A stretch of 64,000 nucleotides of DNA, taken from contig CAVVFX010000017.1 of the NCBI GenBank assembly GCA_963747535.1, positions 620,001-684,000 on the forward strand, given 5' to 3'. The notes under the pieces were generated by a model. It saw only the letters and a list, made by a program, of their open reading frames with translations, searched no databases and had not been told where the DNA came from. This document shows positions 18,833 to 26,304 of the stretch, piece by piece (within the stretch, counting starts at the first letter, position 1; the number at the start of each line of letters is the position of its first letter). The DNA comes from CAVVFX01 sp963747535. Lineage in GTDB: Bacteria > Acidobacteriota > Terriglobia > Bryobacterales > Bryobacteraceae. The position numbers and the translations under genes were made by a program.

Positions 18833-19698
18833 TAGGGAATCGCCAGATTCCCGGCATAGCCAGTACCGAGGCGAATGCGCGGTTTGTTGGCTCCGTGGAA
18901 ATCCGAACCGCCCGTAACCGCCAGGCCGTAACGGTGCGCTACCTCGAGATAATGTCCTACATCACCCTGCTTGTGGTCGCTGTGAAACGCCTCTATCGCC
19001 GTCAGCCCGTGCGGAATCATTTCCCGAATCAGGGCATCCACCTTATCGTAGTCATTGCGGAAGATGCGAACGGGATGCGCCAGCGAGGGAATGCCGCCGG
19101 CCTGCCGCACTCGCGCGATAGACTGGCTCAACTGGGGATCCTGCCGCTCGACGTACGCCCGCGCTGACTCGTCCAGATACTCGCGAAAGGCAGCCTCCAT
19201 ATCGGGAACATAACCCTTTTCCACCATCACCCGCGCAAAGTGGGGACGTCCGGTCAGACTCCGGCCCTTCTTTTCGACCTCCTCGAGGGTCAACTCGATG
19301 CCGTACTGGTGAAGCTTACCGATCAGCTTGCGGTTCCGCTCACGCCGTGTCTCCTGCATCTGACCCAGCCAGGAGAGAAACTCAGGGCTCGGCTCCTGCC
19401 CGATGAAATATGCCAGCAGATGCACTGAAGCTCCGTTGTAGCGGGTGGAAAGTTCGATTCCCCGAATCAGCTTCAGACCCGCGTTCAGGGCGATCGGAAC
19501 AGCGGCTTCATAGCCGTCAAAAGTATCGTGGTCGGTGATAGCCAGCGCTTCAAGCCCGGAGGCCAGCGCATCGGCGATCAGTTCTTCGGGACTGGAAGTA
19601 CCATCAGAGAAATGCGTATGGGAATGAAGATCGATCAGATCGTAGACCTCACGATTCCACTCTTCCGAGCAGGATAATGGAGATCGGAAGATCACCAA
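18799..19698 (-). CDS. PHP-domain phosphoesterase (RNase AM / YciV-like)
   Basis: The PHP metal motifs are clear: DLHSHTHFSDGTSSP near the N-terminus, ITDHDTFDGY, and C-terminal GSDFHG. The family includes 3',5'-nucleoside bisphosphate phosphatases and 5'-3' exoribonuclease AM. The true start is uncertain: TTG 19698 and GTG 19695 overlap the upstream gene by about 50 bp, and the next plausible codon is a CTG near 19629, just before the first metal motif. About 280-299 residues result, the normal family size. Confidence 0.88.
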   Translation of the reverse strand: MVIFRSPLSCSEEWNREVYDLIDLHSHTHFSDGTSSPEELIADALASGLEALAITDHDTFDGYEAAVPIALNAGLKLIRGIELSTRYNGASVHLLAYFIGQEPSPEFLSWLGQMQETRRERNRKLIGKLHQYGIELTLEEVEKKGRSLTGRPHFARVMVEKGYVPDMEAAFREYLDESARAYVERQDPQLSQSIARVRQAGGIPSLAHPVRIFRNDYDKVDALIREMIPHGLTAIEAFHSDHKQGDVGHYLEVAHRYGLAVTGGSDFHGANKPRIRLGTGYAGNLAIPYQVLDDLMAAQ

Positions 19699-20278
19699 TC
19701 TTGGTGTTGAGCGTCCAATCGTGATCGCCTTCCTTCGTGAAGGTGGTACTTCCGGAGCCGTTCGACATGCTGAGCACGGCGGGGTGGGCTGTGCCGGAGG
19801 CCTTCGTGCTCATCTTCACAGTGGCGTCGAGATCCGGCGTGGCATTGGGGTCCTTGTCATCCGCCGCGGGAATCAGGGCCGCGAAATCGCGCTGCGGAGC
19901 GGCACCGAGATGGTCGCCATTCGAAGGCATCAAAACGTAGCGGATCGTGTAAAGGCCGGGCTGGAGCGATTGGCCGCGGCGATCTTCCCCTTTAGCTTCC
20001 AACTTGACTACTCCGAGGAAAGTTCCCACCGGAATGGTAGGAAGCGCGATCGAATCGCCGCTGCTCTTGGGTCCCGAGGGCGCTGTTTTGCGGAACCAGA
20101 CCTCCATGACAGCGGTGCCGTCCGTCTTACTGATCTTGGTACCCTGGGAATCCAGTCCTGATGCGATTGCCGGAGCCAGATCCGATGGCGGGGCACCAGC
20201 CGGCTCGCTTTTGTACTGTTGAGCCAGAAGGGTAACGCTAAACAGCGATAAAACTACTGGGCAGATCATTCGTTTCAT
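19649..20278 (-). CDS. Secreted protein of unknown function
   Basis: The start is ATG 20278, which opens a signal peptide (KRMICPVVLSLFSVTLLAQQ). The 209-residue product contains WFRKTAPSG, VGTFLGVVKLEAKGEDRRG, LQPGLYTIRYVLMPSNGDH and a C-terminal DHDWTLNTKIGDLPISIILLG. Such beta-rich secreted proteins are common in Acidobacteriota and have no assigned role. The frame continues upstream through the tRNA gene, which is an artefact. Confidence 0.75.
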   Translation of the reverse strand: MKRMICPVVLSLFSVTLLAQQYKSEPAGAPPSDLAPAIASGLDSQGTKISKTDGTAVMEVWFRKTAPSGPKSSGDSIALPTIPVGTFLGVVKLEAKGEDRRGQSLQPGLYTIRYVLMPSNGDHLGAAPQRDFAALIPAADDKDPNATPDLDATVKMSTKASGTAHPAVLSMSNGSGSTTFTKEGDHDWTLNTKIGDLPISIILLGRVES

Positions 20279-20389
20279 GGGTTTAATGATTCCTTCGGGG
20301 CTTTTCACGACTCGCCAAATCCTGCGATGTGTATGAAAATCGCCTTCTACAAGGCTATTAGCAAGGAAGCTCGTCCACGTAAGAGGGAC

Positions 20390-20465
20390 TGGAGCGGGAG
20401 ACGGGATTCGAACCCGCGACATCGACCTTGGCAAGGTCGCACTCTACCAGCTGAGTTACTCCCGC
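20390..20465 (-). tRNA. tRNA-Gly (GCC)
   Basis: Read on the minus strand, the 7-bp acceptor stem GCGGGAG pairs with CTCCCGC, followed by discriminator T and an encoded CCA. The D-arm contains CTCAGCTGGTAGAG. The anticodon stem-loop is CGACC-TTGCCAA-GGTCG, giving anticodon GCC. The T-loop is GGTTCGAATCC. Total length is 76 nt. Confidence 0.97.
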
Positions 20466-20742
20466 ACTCTCGAAACCATCCAGTTTCCCCTTTTCGCGCC
20501 TTCCTGTCAATAGCACTCGAATGCCAACTGTAAATTTTTGATTACAAGAGGCTTATAATCTTGATTACAGGCACTTCAATTATGTTAGACTACCTTCTGC
20601 TGCTCGACCGACTCGCAGTTTTCACCAAAACTTGACAACGTTTTGGCCTCCCCCAACAGCGGCCAACCGCGGTACCGGGATTCCTTGAGCGGGAACCTCC
20701 GGGGATTTGTGTGCTCATAAGACGGTGATCAGTGTTTTTGCC
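20466..20742. promoter_or_regulatory. dnaA upstream region, AT-rich with repeats
   Basis: This 277-bp gap holds an AT-rich stretch at about 20525-20590. It contains two direct TTGATTACA repeats (20538 and 20561) on either side of a TATAAT (20554). It also has a dyad CCAAAAC/GTTTTGG at 20625-20646 enclosing TTGACA. It must contain the dnaA promoter. No good DnaA box (TTATCCACA) was found, so an origin is not claimed. Confidence 0.5.
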
Positions 20743-22065
20743 ATGACGAATCCTTGGGATCTGATCAAACAACAGTTACAGCTGGTGCTAAGCGCCGAGA
20801 GTTTCCATAACTGGTTCGGCCGGACGCACTTTTCGCAGGTCGACCGGAATACTCTGCATGTAGAGGTTCCCGATCGGCAAACGTTATTGTGGTTGGAAAG
20901 CGAGTATTCGGATCTGGTCCAGTCAGTGGCCCGCGATCTGGGCGTGGGAATTGAGCAGGTGCAGTACGAGATTCAAAAGGAAGAGAGTCGTTTCGCTACG
21001 ATGTTGCAGTTGCAAGCCGACCCGCGAACAAGTTCCGGTCAGGACGAACCGGAATCGAATCTGAACCCGCGGTTCACGTTCGAGACCTTTGTCGTTGGAT
21101 CATCCAACCAGTTTGCGCACGCCGCGGCTCGTTCCGTGGCGGCCAATCCCTCACGGTCCTACAATCCGCTGTTCATCTATGGCGCGACCGGGATGGGGAA
21201 GACCCACCTGATGCACGCCATCGGGCGCGAACTGATCAGCCAGGGCAAGATACGAGTGCTGTATACGTCAGCGGAGCGATTCACCAATGAAGTGGTGACG
21301 GGGATCCGTCTGGAGCGCATGCATCAGCTTCGTGCCCGCTACCGCTCGGCGGATGTCCTGCTGATTGACGATATCCAGATCATTGGAAACAAAGAGCGTA
21401 CACAGGAAGAGTTCTTCCATACATTCAACGAACTCCACGACGCGCAGAAACAGATCGTCATCTCCTGCGACTCCCCGCCGAAGGGTATTCCCGGCCTGGT
21501 GGAGCGGCTCCGATCGCGTTTCGAATGGGGCTTGCTCGCCGATATCCAGCCGCCCGATCTTGAAACCAAGATGGCTATTCTCGACAAGAAAGCGGAACTC
21601 GACGGAGTGAAGCTCCCGGAGGACGTCCGGACGTTCATGGCCACCAAGAGCCGTTCGAACATCCGGGAACTCGAAGGCGCGCTGATCAAGCTGATCGCAT
21701 ACTCATCGCTGACCGGCGCCCCGATTACCATGCCCATGGCCCAGCAGGCGCTCAAGCACATGCTCCATGAGCAGGAGCGGCGGATCACCATCGATTCGAT
21801 TCAAAAGAGTACGGCTGACAAGTTCAATATCAAGCAGTCGCAGCTGAAGGAAAAGAGCAACGCCAAGGACATCGTGCGGCCGCGGCAAGTCGCCATGTAC
21901 CTGGTGAAAGAGTTGACTCAGGCCTCGCTGCCGGAAATTGGCCGGGCGTTCGGCAACAAGCACCATACGACCGTGATTCACTCGATTCGCAAAATCGAGG
22001 AACTGCGCCAGTCCGACTCCGAACTCAACAAGACCATCAACAGTCTAATCGACACATTACAATGA
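20743..22065 (+). CDS. dnaA: Chromosomal replication initiator DnaA
   Basis: This 440-residue initiator starts at ATG 20743 (TNPWDLIKQQL); TTG 20707 is in frame but gives no family residues. Domain I covers about residues 1-85. After a short linker, the AAA+ domain has Walker A GATGMGKTHLMHA and Walker B DVLLIDDIQ. Domain IV has the DnaA-box-binding helix-turn-helix with GRAFGNKHHTTVIHS. Domain I is closely matched by the N-terminus of the nearby gyrB product. dnaN follows after 309 bp. Confidence 0.97.
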   Translation: MTNPWDLIKQQLQLVLSAESFHNWFGRTHFSQVDRNTLHVEVPDRQTLLWLESEYSDLVQSVARDLGVGIEQVQYEIQKEESRFATMLQLQADPRTSSGQDEPESNLNPRFTFETFVVGSSNQFAHAAARSVAANPSRSYNPLFIYGATGMGKTHLMHAIGRELISQGKIRVLYTSAERFTNEVVTGIRLERMHQLRARYRSADVLLIDDIQIIGNKERTQEEFFHTFNELHDAQKQIVISCDSPPKGIPGLVERLRSRFEWGLLADIQPPDLETKMAILDKKAELDGVKLPEDVRTFMATKSRSNIRELEGALIKLIAYSSLTGAPITMPMAQQALKHMLHEQERRITIDSIQKSTADKFNIKQSQLKEKSNAKDIVRPRQVAMYLVKELTQASLPEIGRAFGNKHHTTVIHSIRKIEELRQSDSELNKTINSLIDTLQ

Positions 22066-22374
22066 CTTACCGCCGATTTCAACAGACCCACCCCTGCAGG
22101 CGCTGTGGGCATCTGTGTAAGTTGGTTGACAGCTTTTGTTTTGCTCATTCCGCGCACCGGTTTTCCACAAGGAAGTGAAGCGGAAAGTGTCTTGTTTTGG
22201 TATAATTTAGGTAGTCTTCAACATTTCGACAGGACCCATCAATACGGGTTATTCTTTAGATCTATATTGGTGAGTTACGAAGTAGTAGCAGCGCGACGCA
22301 GCAACGAGTGCGACAAGTGCAACACTGGCCAGGAACGACCAGTGGCACCAGGTGAGGAGTAAAGTTCTCGACAA
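22066..22374. other. dnaA-dnaN intergenic region
   Basis: The 309-bp gap contains TTTTCCACA (22161-22169), one mismatch from a DnaA box, an extended -10 promoter (next entry) and a stretch before dnaN with a GGTGAGGAG ribosome site. A single near-box is too little to call an origin. An 85-codon frame (22105-22362) spans it, but shows no family features and is probably not a gene. Confidence 0.5.
22198..22206 (+). promoter_or_regulatory. Extended -10 promoter for dnaN
   Basis: TGGTATAAT is a perfect extended -10 (TGnTATAAT). No good -35 hexamer lies 17 bp upstream, which fits the extended -10 class. Transcription would begin near 22213, giving dnaN a leader of about 160 nt. Confidence 0.5.
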
Positions 22375-23481
22375 ATGGAACTGACTGTAAGCAAGGCCGA
22401 TCTGGCACGTGAACTGGGGCTATCCCAGGGCGTCGTAGAGAAGCGGACCACCATCCCGATTCTCTCTAACATACTTCTGGAGGCGAGCGGTGACCGGCTC
22501 ACTCTCACCGCGACCGATCTGGAGTTGGGAATCCGCGCCGAATGCCCGGCGCGAGTCAAGAAAGAGGGCGCAGGTACAATTCCAGCGCGTAAACTGCTTG
22601 ACTACGTCCGTTTGCTGCCGGACGGCGACATCAACATCAAGATTTTGGAAAACCATTGGGCCAGCATTACGGCGGGGCGCTCGAAGACGAAGATTGCCGG
22701 CATGTCTCGCGAAAGCTATCCGGAATTGCCGGTAATGCCCGAAGCGATCACCGAGATTCCGTCGCGGCAACTGGCATCCATGATCTCGCGGACGGTCTTC
22801 GCGATTTCCATGGAAGAGTCGCGCTTCACGCTCAACGGCGCCCTATTGCTGCTCAAGGAAGACGGCATGGTTATGGTTGCCACCGACGGCCATCGCCTGG
22901 CATTTGTGGAGGTGGAAGGAGAGAATCAGCGGTCGTTCAGGGCCTTGATTCCGCGTAAGGCGATGGGCGAAATCGTCAAACTCGCGGATGAGGCGCCGCC
23001 TGAGGCCAAAATCTCATTTTCTGGCGATGACAACCACTTGTTCTTTCAGTTTGGCAGCCGGTTGTTGATCACGCGCAAACTCAGTGGTAATTTTCCGGAC
23101 TACGAACGTGTGCTGCCGGCTGACAACACCCATATCGCTACCTTGGACAAGGCTGAAATCAAGGCTGCGATCGAACGTGTGGCGCAGTTCGCCGACGAAA
23201 GATCCAAAGCGATCCGGGTGCAGTTTGCAGAGGGTGAAGTCCGCGTGTTCTCCTCGTCAGTCGAGACCGGCGAGAGCGAAGAAAGCGTACCCACGGAATA
23301 TCACGGTCCGGAACTCGAAATCGGCTTCAACGCCACTTATCTGCTCGACTTCCTGCGGGCGATACCGCAGGATCGTGTGGCCTTCGCATTGAAGGATCAG
23401 AAGAGCGCGGGTGAGTTGCAGCCTTCGGCTGAAGTGTTGAAAGACAAGTATCGCTATGTCGTAATGCCTATGCGCATCTGA
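22375..23481 (+). CDS. dnaN: DNA polymerase III sliding clamp beta (DnaN)
   Basis: This 368-residue ring-forming processivity factor has three clamp subdomains. Typical motifs are TTIPILSNILLEA near the N-terminus, VATDGHRLAF in the middle domain and the C-terminal end VMPMRI, which belongs to the partner-binding pocket region. The length is standard. It precedes gyrB; the recF gene that often lies between them is absent. Confidence 0.97.
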   Translation: MELTVSKADLARELGLSQGVVEKRTTIPILSNILLEASGDRLTLTATDLELGIRAECPARVKKEGAGTIPARKLLDYVRLLPDGDINIKILENHWASITAGRSKTKIAGMSRESYPELPVMPEAITEIPSRQLASMISRTVFAISMEESRFTLNGALLLLKEDGMVMVATDGHRLAFVEVEGENQRSFRALIPRKAMGEIVKLADEAPPEAKISFSGDDNHLFFQFGSRLLITRKLSGNFPDYERVLPADNTHIATLDKAEIKAAIERVAQFADERSKAIRVQFAEGEVRVFSSSVETGESEESVPTEYHGPELEIGFNATYLLDFLRAIPQDRVAFALKDQKSAGELQPSAEVLKDKYRYVVMPMRI

Positions 23482-23505
23482 TTTGAGCGCATTTGATTTG
23501 AGCAA

Positions 23506-23532
23506 GGAACAGGCTGAAGCCTGTGTTTTACG
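23506..23532. repeat. Short dispersed palindrome before gyrB
   Basis: CAGGCTGAAGCCTG (23510-23523) is a short hairpin followed by TGTTTTACG. A related copy, ACCGGCTGAAGCCGGTG, lies at 55883-55899, also followed by TGTTACG-like sequence. It covers the alternative GTG start (23523) of gyrB, which argues for ATG 23538. Confidence 0.6.
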
Positions 23533-23537
23533 AGATC

Positions 23538-26210
23538 ATGTGGGACTTGGTCAAGAAGAAACTGCAGACGGTAGTCGACGCGGAGAGTTTTAACAGGTGG
23601 TTTCGCAACACCCGATTTGGCCGCATCGACGGGCGGATTTTATTCGTCGCCGTGCCGGATCCCGAAACCCTGCGCCGGATCGAAAATGAGTATTCCGACC
23701 AGGTTAACTCGATAGCCCGGGATCTTATTCCCGGAGTCGAACTCGTGCAATACGAAGTTCAGAAAGAAGAAAATAGTTTGGCAAACGAAGTCTCCCAGTC
23801 CCCCGAAGTTTACGATTCGACTAGTATCACGGTTCTCGAAGGTATCGATGCGGTCCGGTTGCGACCCGCGATGTACATCGGCTCGACCGGAGAGAGCGGA
23901 TTGCATCATCTGGTTTACGAGGTTGTCGACAATTCGGTCGACGAGGCAATGGCAGGATTTGCCGACGAGGTTAATGTTGTTATTCACATTGACGACTCCG
24001 TCACGGTGACCGATAACGGCCGCGGCATTCCGGTGGACATGCATGAAGTCGAGGGCGTTTCGGCGGCCCAGGTCGTCATGACGAAATTGCATGGGGGCGG
24101 CAAATTTAATTCCAAGAGCTACAAAGTCTCTGGTGGACTCCACGGGGTCGGCGTGACTTGCGTGAATGCGCTGTCTGACCGGCTGGAACTCGAGATCTGG
24201 CGGGAAGGCTATACCTGGGTTCAGGAGTACTCCTGTGCGATTCCCAAGGCTCCGCTAAAGCGGGAAGGTAAAGCTGGAAAGAAGACCGGAACCCGCATCA
24301 CGTTCCATCCCGACCCGACCATCATGATGTCGACCAAGTTCAATTTCGACACTTTGGCCCAGCGGTTCCGCCAGTTGGCTTTTCTCAACAAAGGTCTCAA
24401 AATCACACTCCTCGACGAGCGTGAAGATCCACCCAAGTCGCACGAGTATTTCTATCAGGGCGGCGTGGCTGAATTCATCAAGGATCTCAACAAGGGCAAG
24501 TCCGTACTGCACGAGAAACCGATTCACTTCGAAGAGCAGAAGGAACTTCCCAATGGTGGAACCCTCACGATGGAAGTCGCTCTGCAATACAACGACGCCT
24601 ATTCGGAAATCGTGTTCAGCTTTGCCAATAACATCAATACAGTCGACGGCGGGACGCATCTTAGCGGCTTCCGCAGCGCCCTGACGCGCACCATCAACGC
24701 GTTCGGGCAGTCGGCCGGTATGTTTAAAGACAAGCAGGAGAACCTGACCGGCGACGACGTGCGCGAGGGCCTAACCGCCGTGATCAGCATCAAGATCCCG
24801 CAGCCGCAGTTCGAAGGACAGACGAAAGGCAAGCTCAACAGCGACATCCAGGGCGACGTTACCAAGTTCGTCAACGATAAACTGACCGAGTATTTCGATA
24901 AGAATCCGGCGGTGATGAAGCGGATCGTCGGTAAGGCGATCGATGCGGCGCGCGCGCGCGAGGCGGCCCGCAAGGCTCGCGATCTGACGCGCAGAAAAGG
25001 GGCGCTGGATTCCGGCGGACTACCCGGGAAGCTGGCCGATTGCCAGGAGAAGGACCCGGATCGTTGCGAGCTTTTTCTGGTCGAGGGTGAGTCGGCCGGC
25101 GGTACTGCCAAACAGGGCCGGGACCGCCGTTTCCAGGCGATCCTACCCCTCAAGGGGAAGATTCTCAACGTCGAGAAAGCGCGCTACGACAAGATGCTGG
25201 GCCACGAAGAAATTCGGGCTCTCATTACCGCGATGGGCACCGGCATCGGCAAAGACGATTTCGATTCCGCGAAGCTGCGCTACGGCAAGATCATCATCAT
25301 GACCGACGCCGACGTCGACGGTTCGCATATCCGCACGCTGCTGCTCACGTTCTTCTTCCGCCACATGACCGAGCTGATCGAGCGCGGTAAGATTTTCATC
25401 GCGCAGCCGCCGCTCTATCGCATCAAGAAGGGCAAAAGCGAAAAGTACATCAAAGACGAAAAGGAATTCACGCGCGAGATCATGCGGCGCGCGACCGAAA
25501 GCCTGAGCATCGAGACGGCTCCCAACGGCCAGCCTGGCGCCAAGGTGGAGGGCGGCGAGCTTCGCAGCTTCCTGATGACGCTCGACGAGCTCGAGCACAT
25601 GACTCTGCGGATGGAGCGCCGTTTGCGCGATTCGCGCGTTGTCGAGGTCTTGACAGATTCCTCTCTGCAGGTCGACACCAAGGCCGACTTCGCCGACAAG
25701 GCGAACCTGGAAAAATTGGCTGCCCGACTGAAGGAGGCCAAAGTGGACGCGGAAATCCGCGCCGATGAAGAGCACTCAGCCTGGACGGTTTACTATCACG
25801 ACTCGACTAACGCCGAGCGGCGTATCAACGTCGAGTTGTCGTTAACCCCGGAATATCGCAAGCTGCGCAGCCTTTCCCGGACCGCCAGCAAGTTCAATCA
25901 TCCGCCGTTCACCATTCTAAAGAACGACAATCGCGACACCCAGCCGAGCTGGCAAGGGCTGCTCGCGCAGGTCAAGCTCGAAGGCAAACGTGACGCCTCC
26001 GTCCAGCGTTACAAAGGGCTGGGCGAAATGAATGCCGAGCAACTCGCCGACACTACCATGAATCCGGACAAACGAACACTCCTGCGAGTCGACCTGATGG
26101 ACCTCGCGGGCAGCGACGAAATCTTCACCACGCTGATGGGCGAAGACGTCGAGAGCCGCCGCAAGTTTATCGAAGAGAACGCGCTGGATGTGAAAAACCT
26201 GGACGTATAA
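23538..26210 (+). CDS. gyrB: DNA gyrase subunit B with N-terminal DnaA domain I-like fusion
   Basis: The core from about residue 92 (YDSTSITVLEGIDAVRLRP) to the end is ordinary GyrB. ATPase motifs are VVDNSVDEA, DNGRGIPV and GGLHGVG; Toprim motifs are EGESAGG and DADVDGSHIR; the C-terminal motif is RYKGLGEMN. Residues 1-80 are extra and align without gaps to DnaA domain I from this window, with about 44 identities over some 78 positions by eye. Shared blocks include ESF..WF, EYSD, ARDL and VQYE. A linker of about 12 residues joins the parts, and the frame is uninterrupted. The protein is 890 residues against about 800 normally. The last 349 bp are repeated downstream. Confidence 0.95.
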   Translation: MWDLVKKKLQTVVDAESFNRWFRNTRFGRIDGRILFVAVPDPETLRRIENEYSDQVNSIARDLIPGVELVQYEVQKEENSLANEVSQSPEVYDSTSITVLEGIDAVRLRPAMYIGSTGESGLHHLVYEVVDNSVDEAMAGFADEVNVVIHIDDSVTVTDNGRGIPVDMHEVEGVSAAQVVMTKLHGGGKFNSKSYKVSGGLHGVGVTCVNALSDRLELEIWREGYTWVQEYSCAIPKAPLKREGKAGKKTGTRITFHPDPTIMMSTKFNFDTLAQRFRQLAFLNKGLKITLLDEREDPPKSHEYFYQGGVAEFIKDLNKGKSVLHEKPIHFEEQKELPNGGTLTMEVALQYNDAYSEIVFSFANNINTVDGGTHLSGFRSALTRTINAFGQSAGMFKDKQENLTGDDVREGLTAVISIKIPQPQFEGQTKGKLNSDIQGDVTKFVNDKLTEYFDKNPAVMKRIVGKAIDAARAREAARKARDLTRRKGALDSGGLPGKLADCQEKDPDRCELFLVEGESAGGTAKQGRDRRFQAILPLKGKILNVEKARYDKMLGHEEIRALITAMGTGIGKDDFDSAKLRYGKIIIMTDADVDGSHIRTLLLTFFFRHMTELIERGKIFIAQPPLYRIKKGKSEKYIKDEKEFTREIMRRATESLSIETAPNGQPGAKVEGGELRSFLMTLDELEHMTLRMERRLRDSRVVEVLTDSSLQVDTKADFADKANLEKLAARLKEAKVDAEIRADEEHSAWTVYYHDSTNAERRINVELSLTPEYRKLRSLSRTASKFNHPPFTILKNDNRDTQPSWQGLLAQVKLEGKRDASVQRYKGLGEMNAEQLADTTMNPDKRTLLRVDLMDLAGSDEIFTTLMGEDVESRRKFIEENALDVKNLDV
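25862..26210 (+). repeat. gyrB 3' end, copy 1 of a 349-bp direct repeat
   Basis: This segment matches 30120-30468 at a constant offset of 4,258 bp. I count 14 base differences, 13 of them synonymous in the gyrB frame and one giving Lys to Arg. The match ends exactly at the TAA stop and begins at the palindrome GCTGCGCAGC. The two copies bracket the accessory island. Confidence 0.92.
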
Positions 26211-26304
26211 GTCTGGGCGGGGGGAAAGCGCCCTACGACGCCTGAAAAGCGGGCGGGACATGAGCCAATCCGGCCACGCCTCTGTGCGGGAATGTTAAGC
26301 TTGT

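Noticed and set aside
20279..20434. Upstream extension of the secreted protein through the tRNA gene
   Set aside because: The added residues are a translation of tRNA-Gly antisense sequence; the signal peptide begins at ATG 20278.
22105..22362. 85-codon plus-strand frame in the dnaA-dnaN gap
   Set aside because: It spans the extended -10 promoter of dnaN and shows no family features; treated as non-coding.
22066..22374. Chromosomal origin
   Set aside because: Only one near-match to a DnaA box (TTTTCCACA) was found here and none upstream of dnaA; too little to call oriC.
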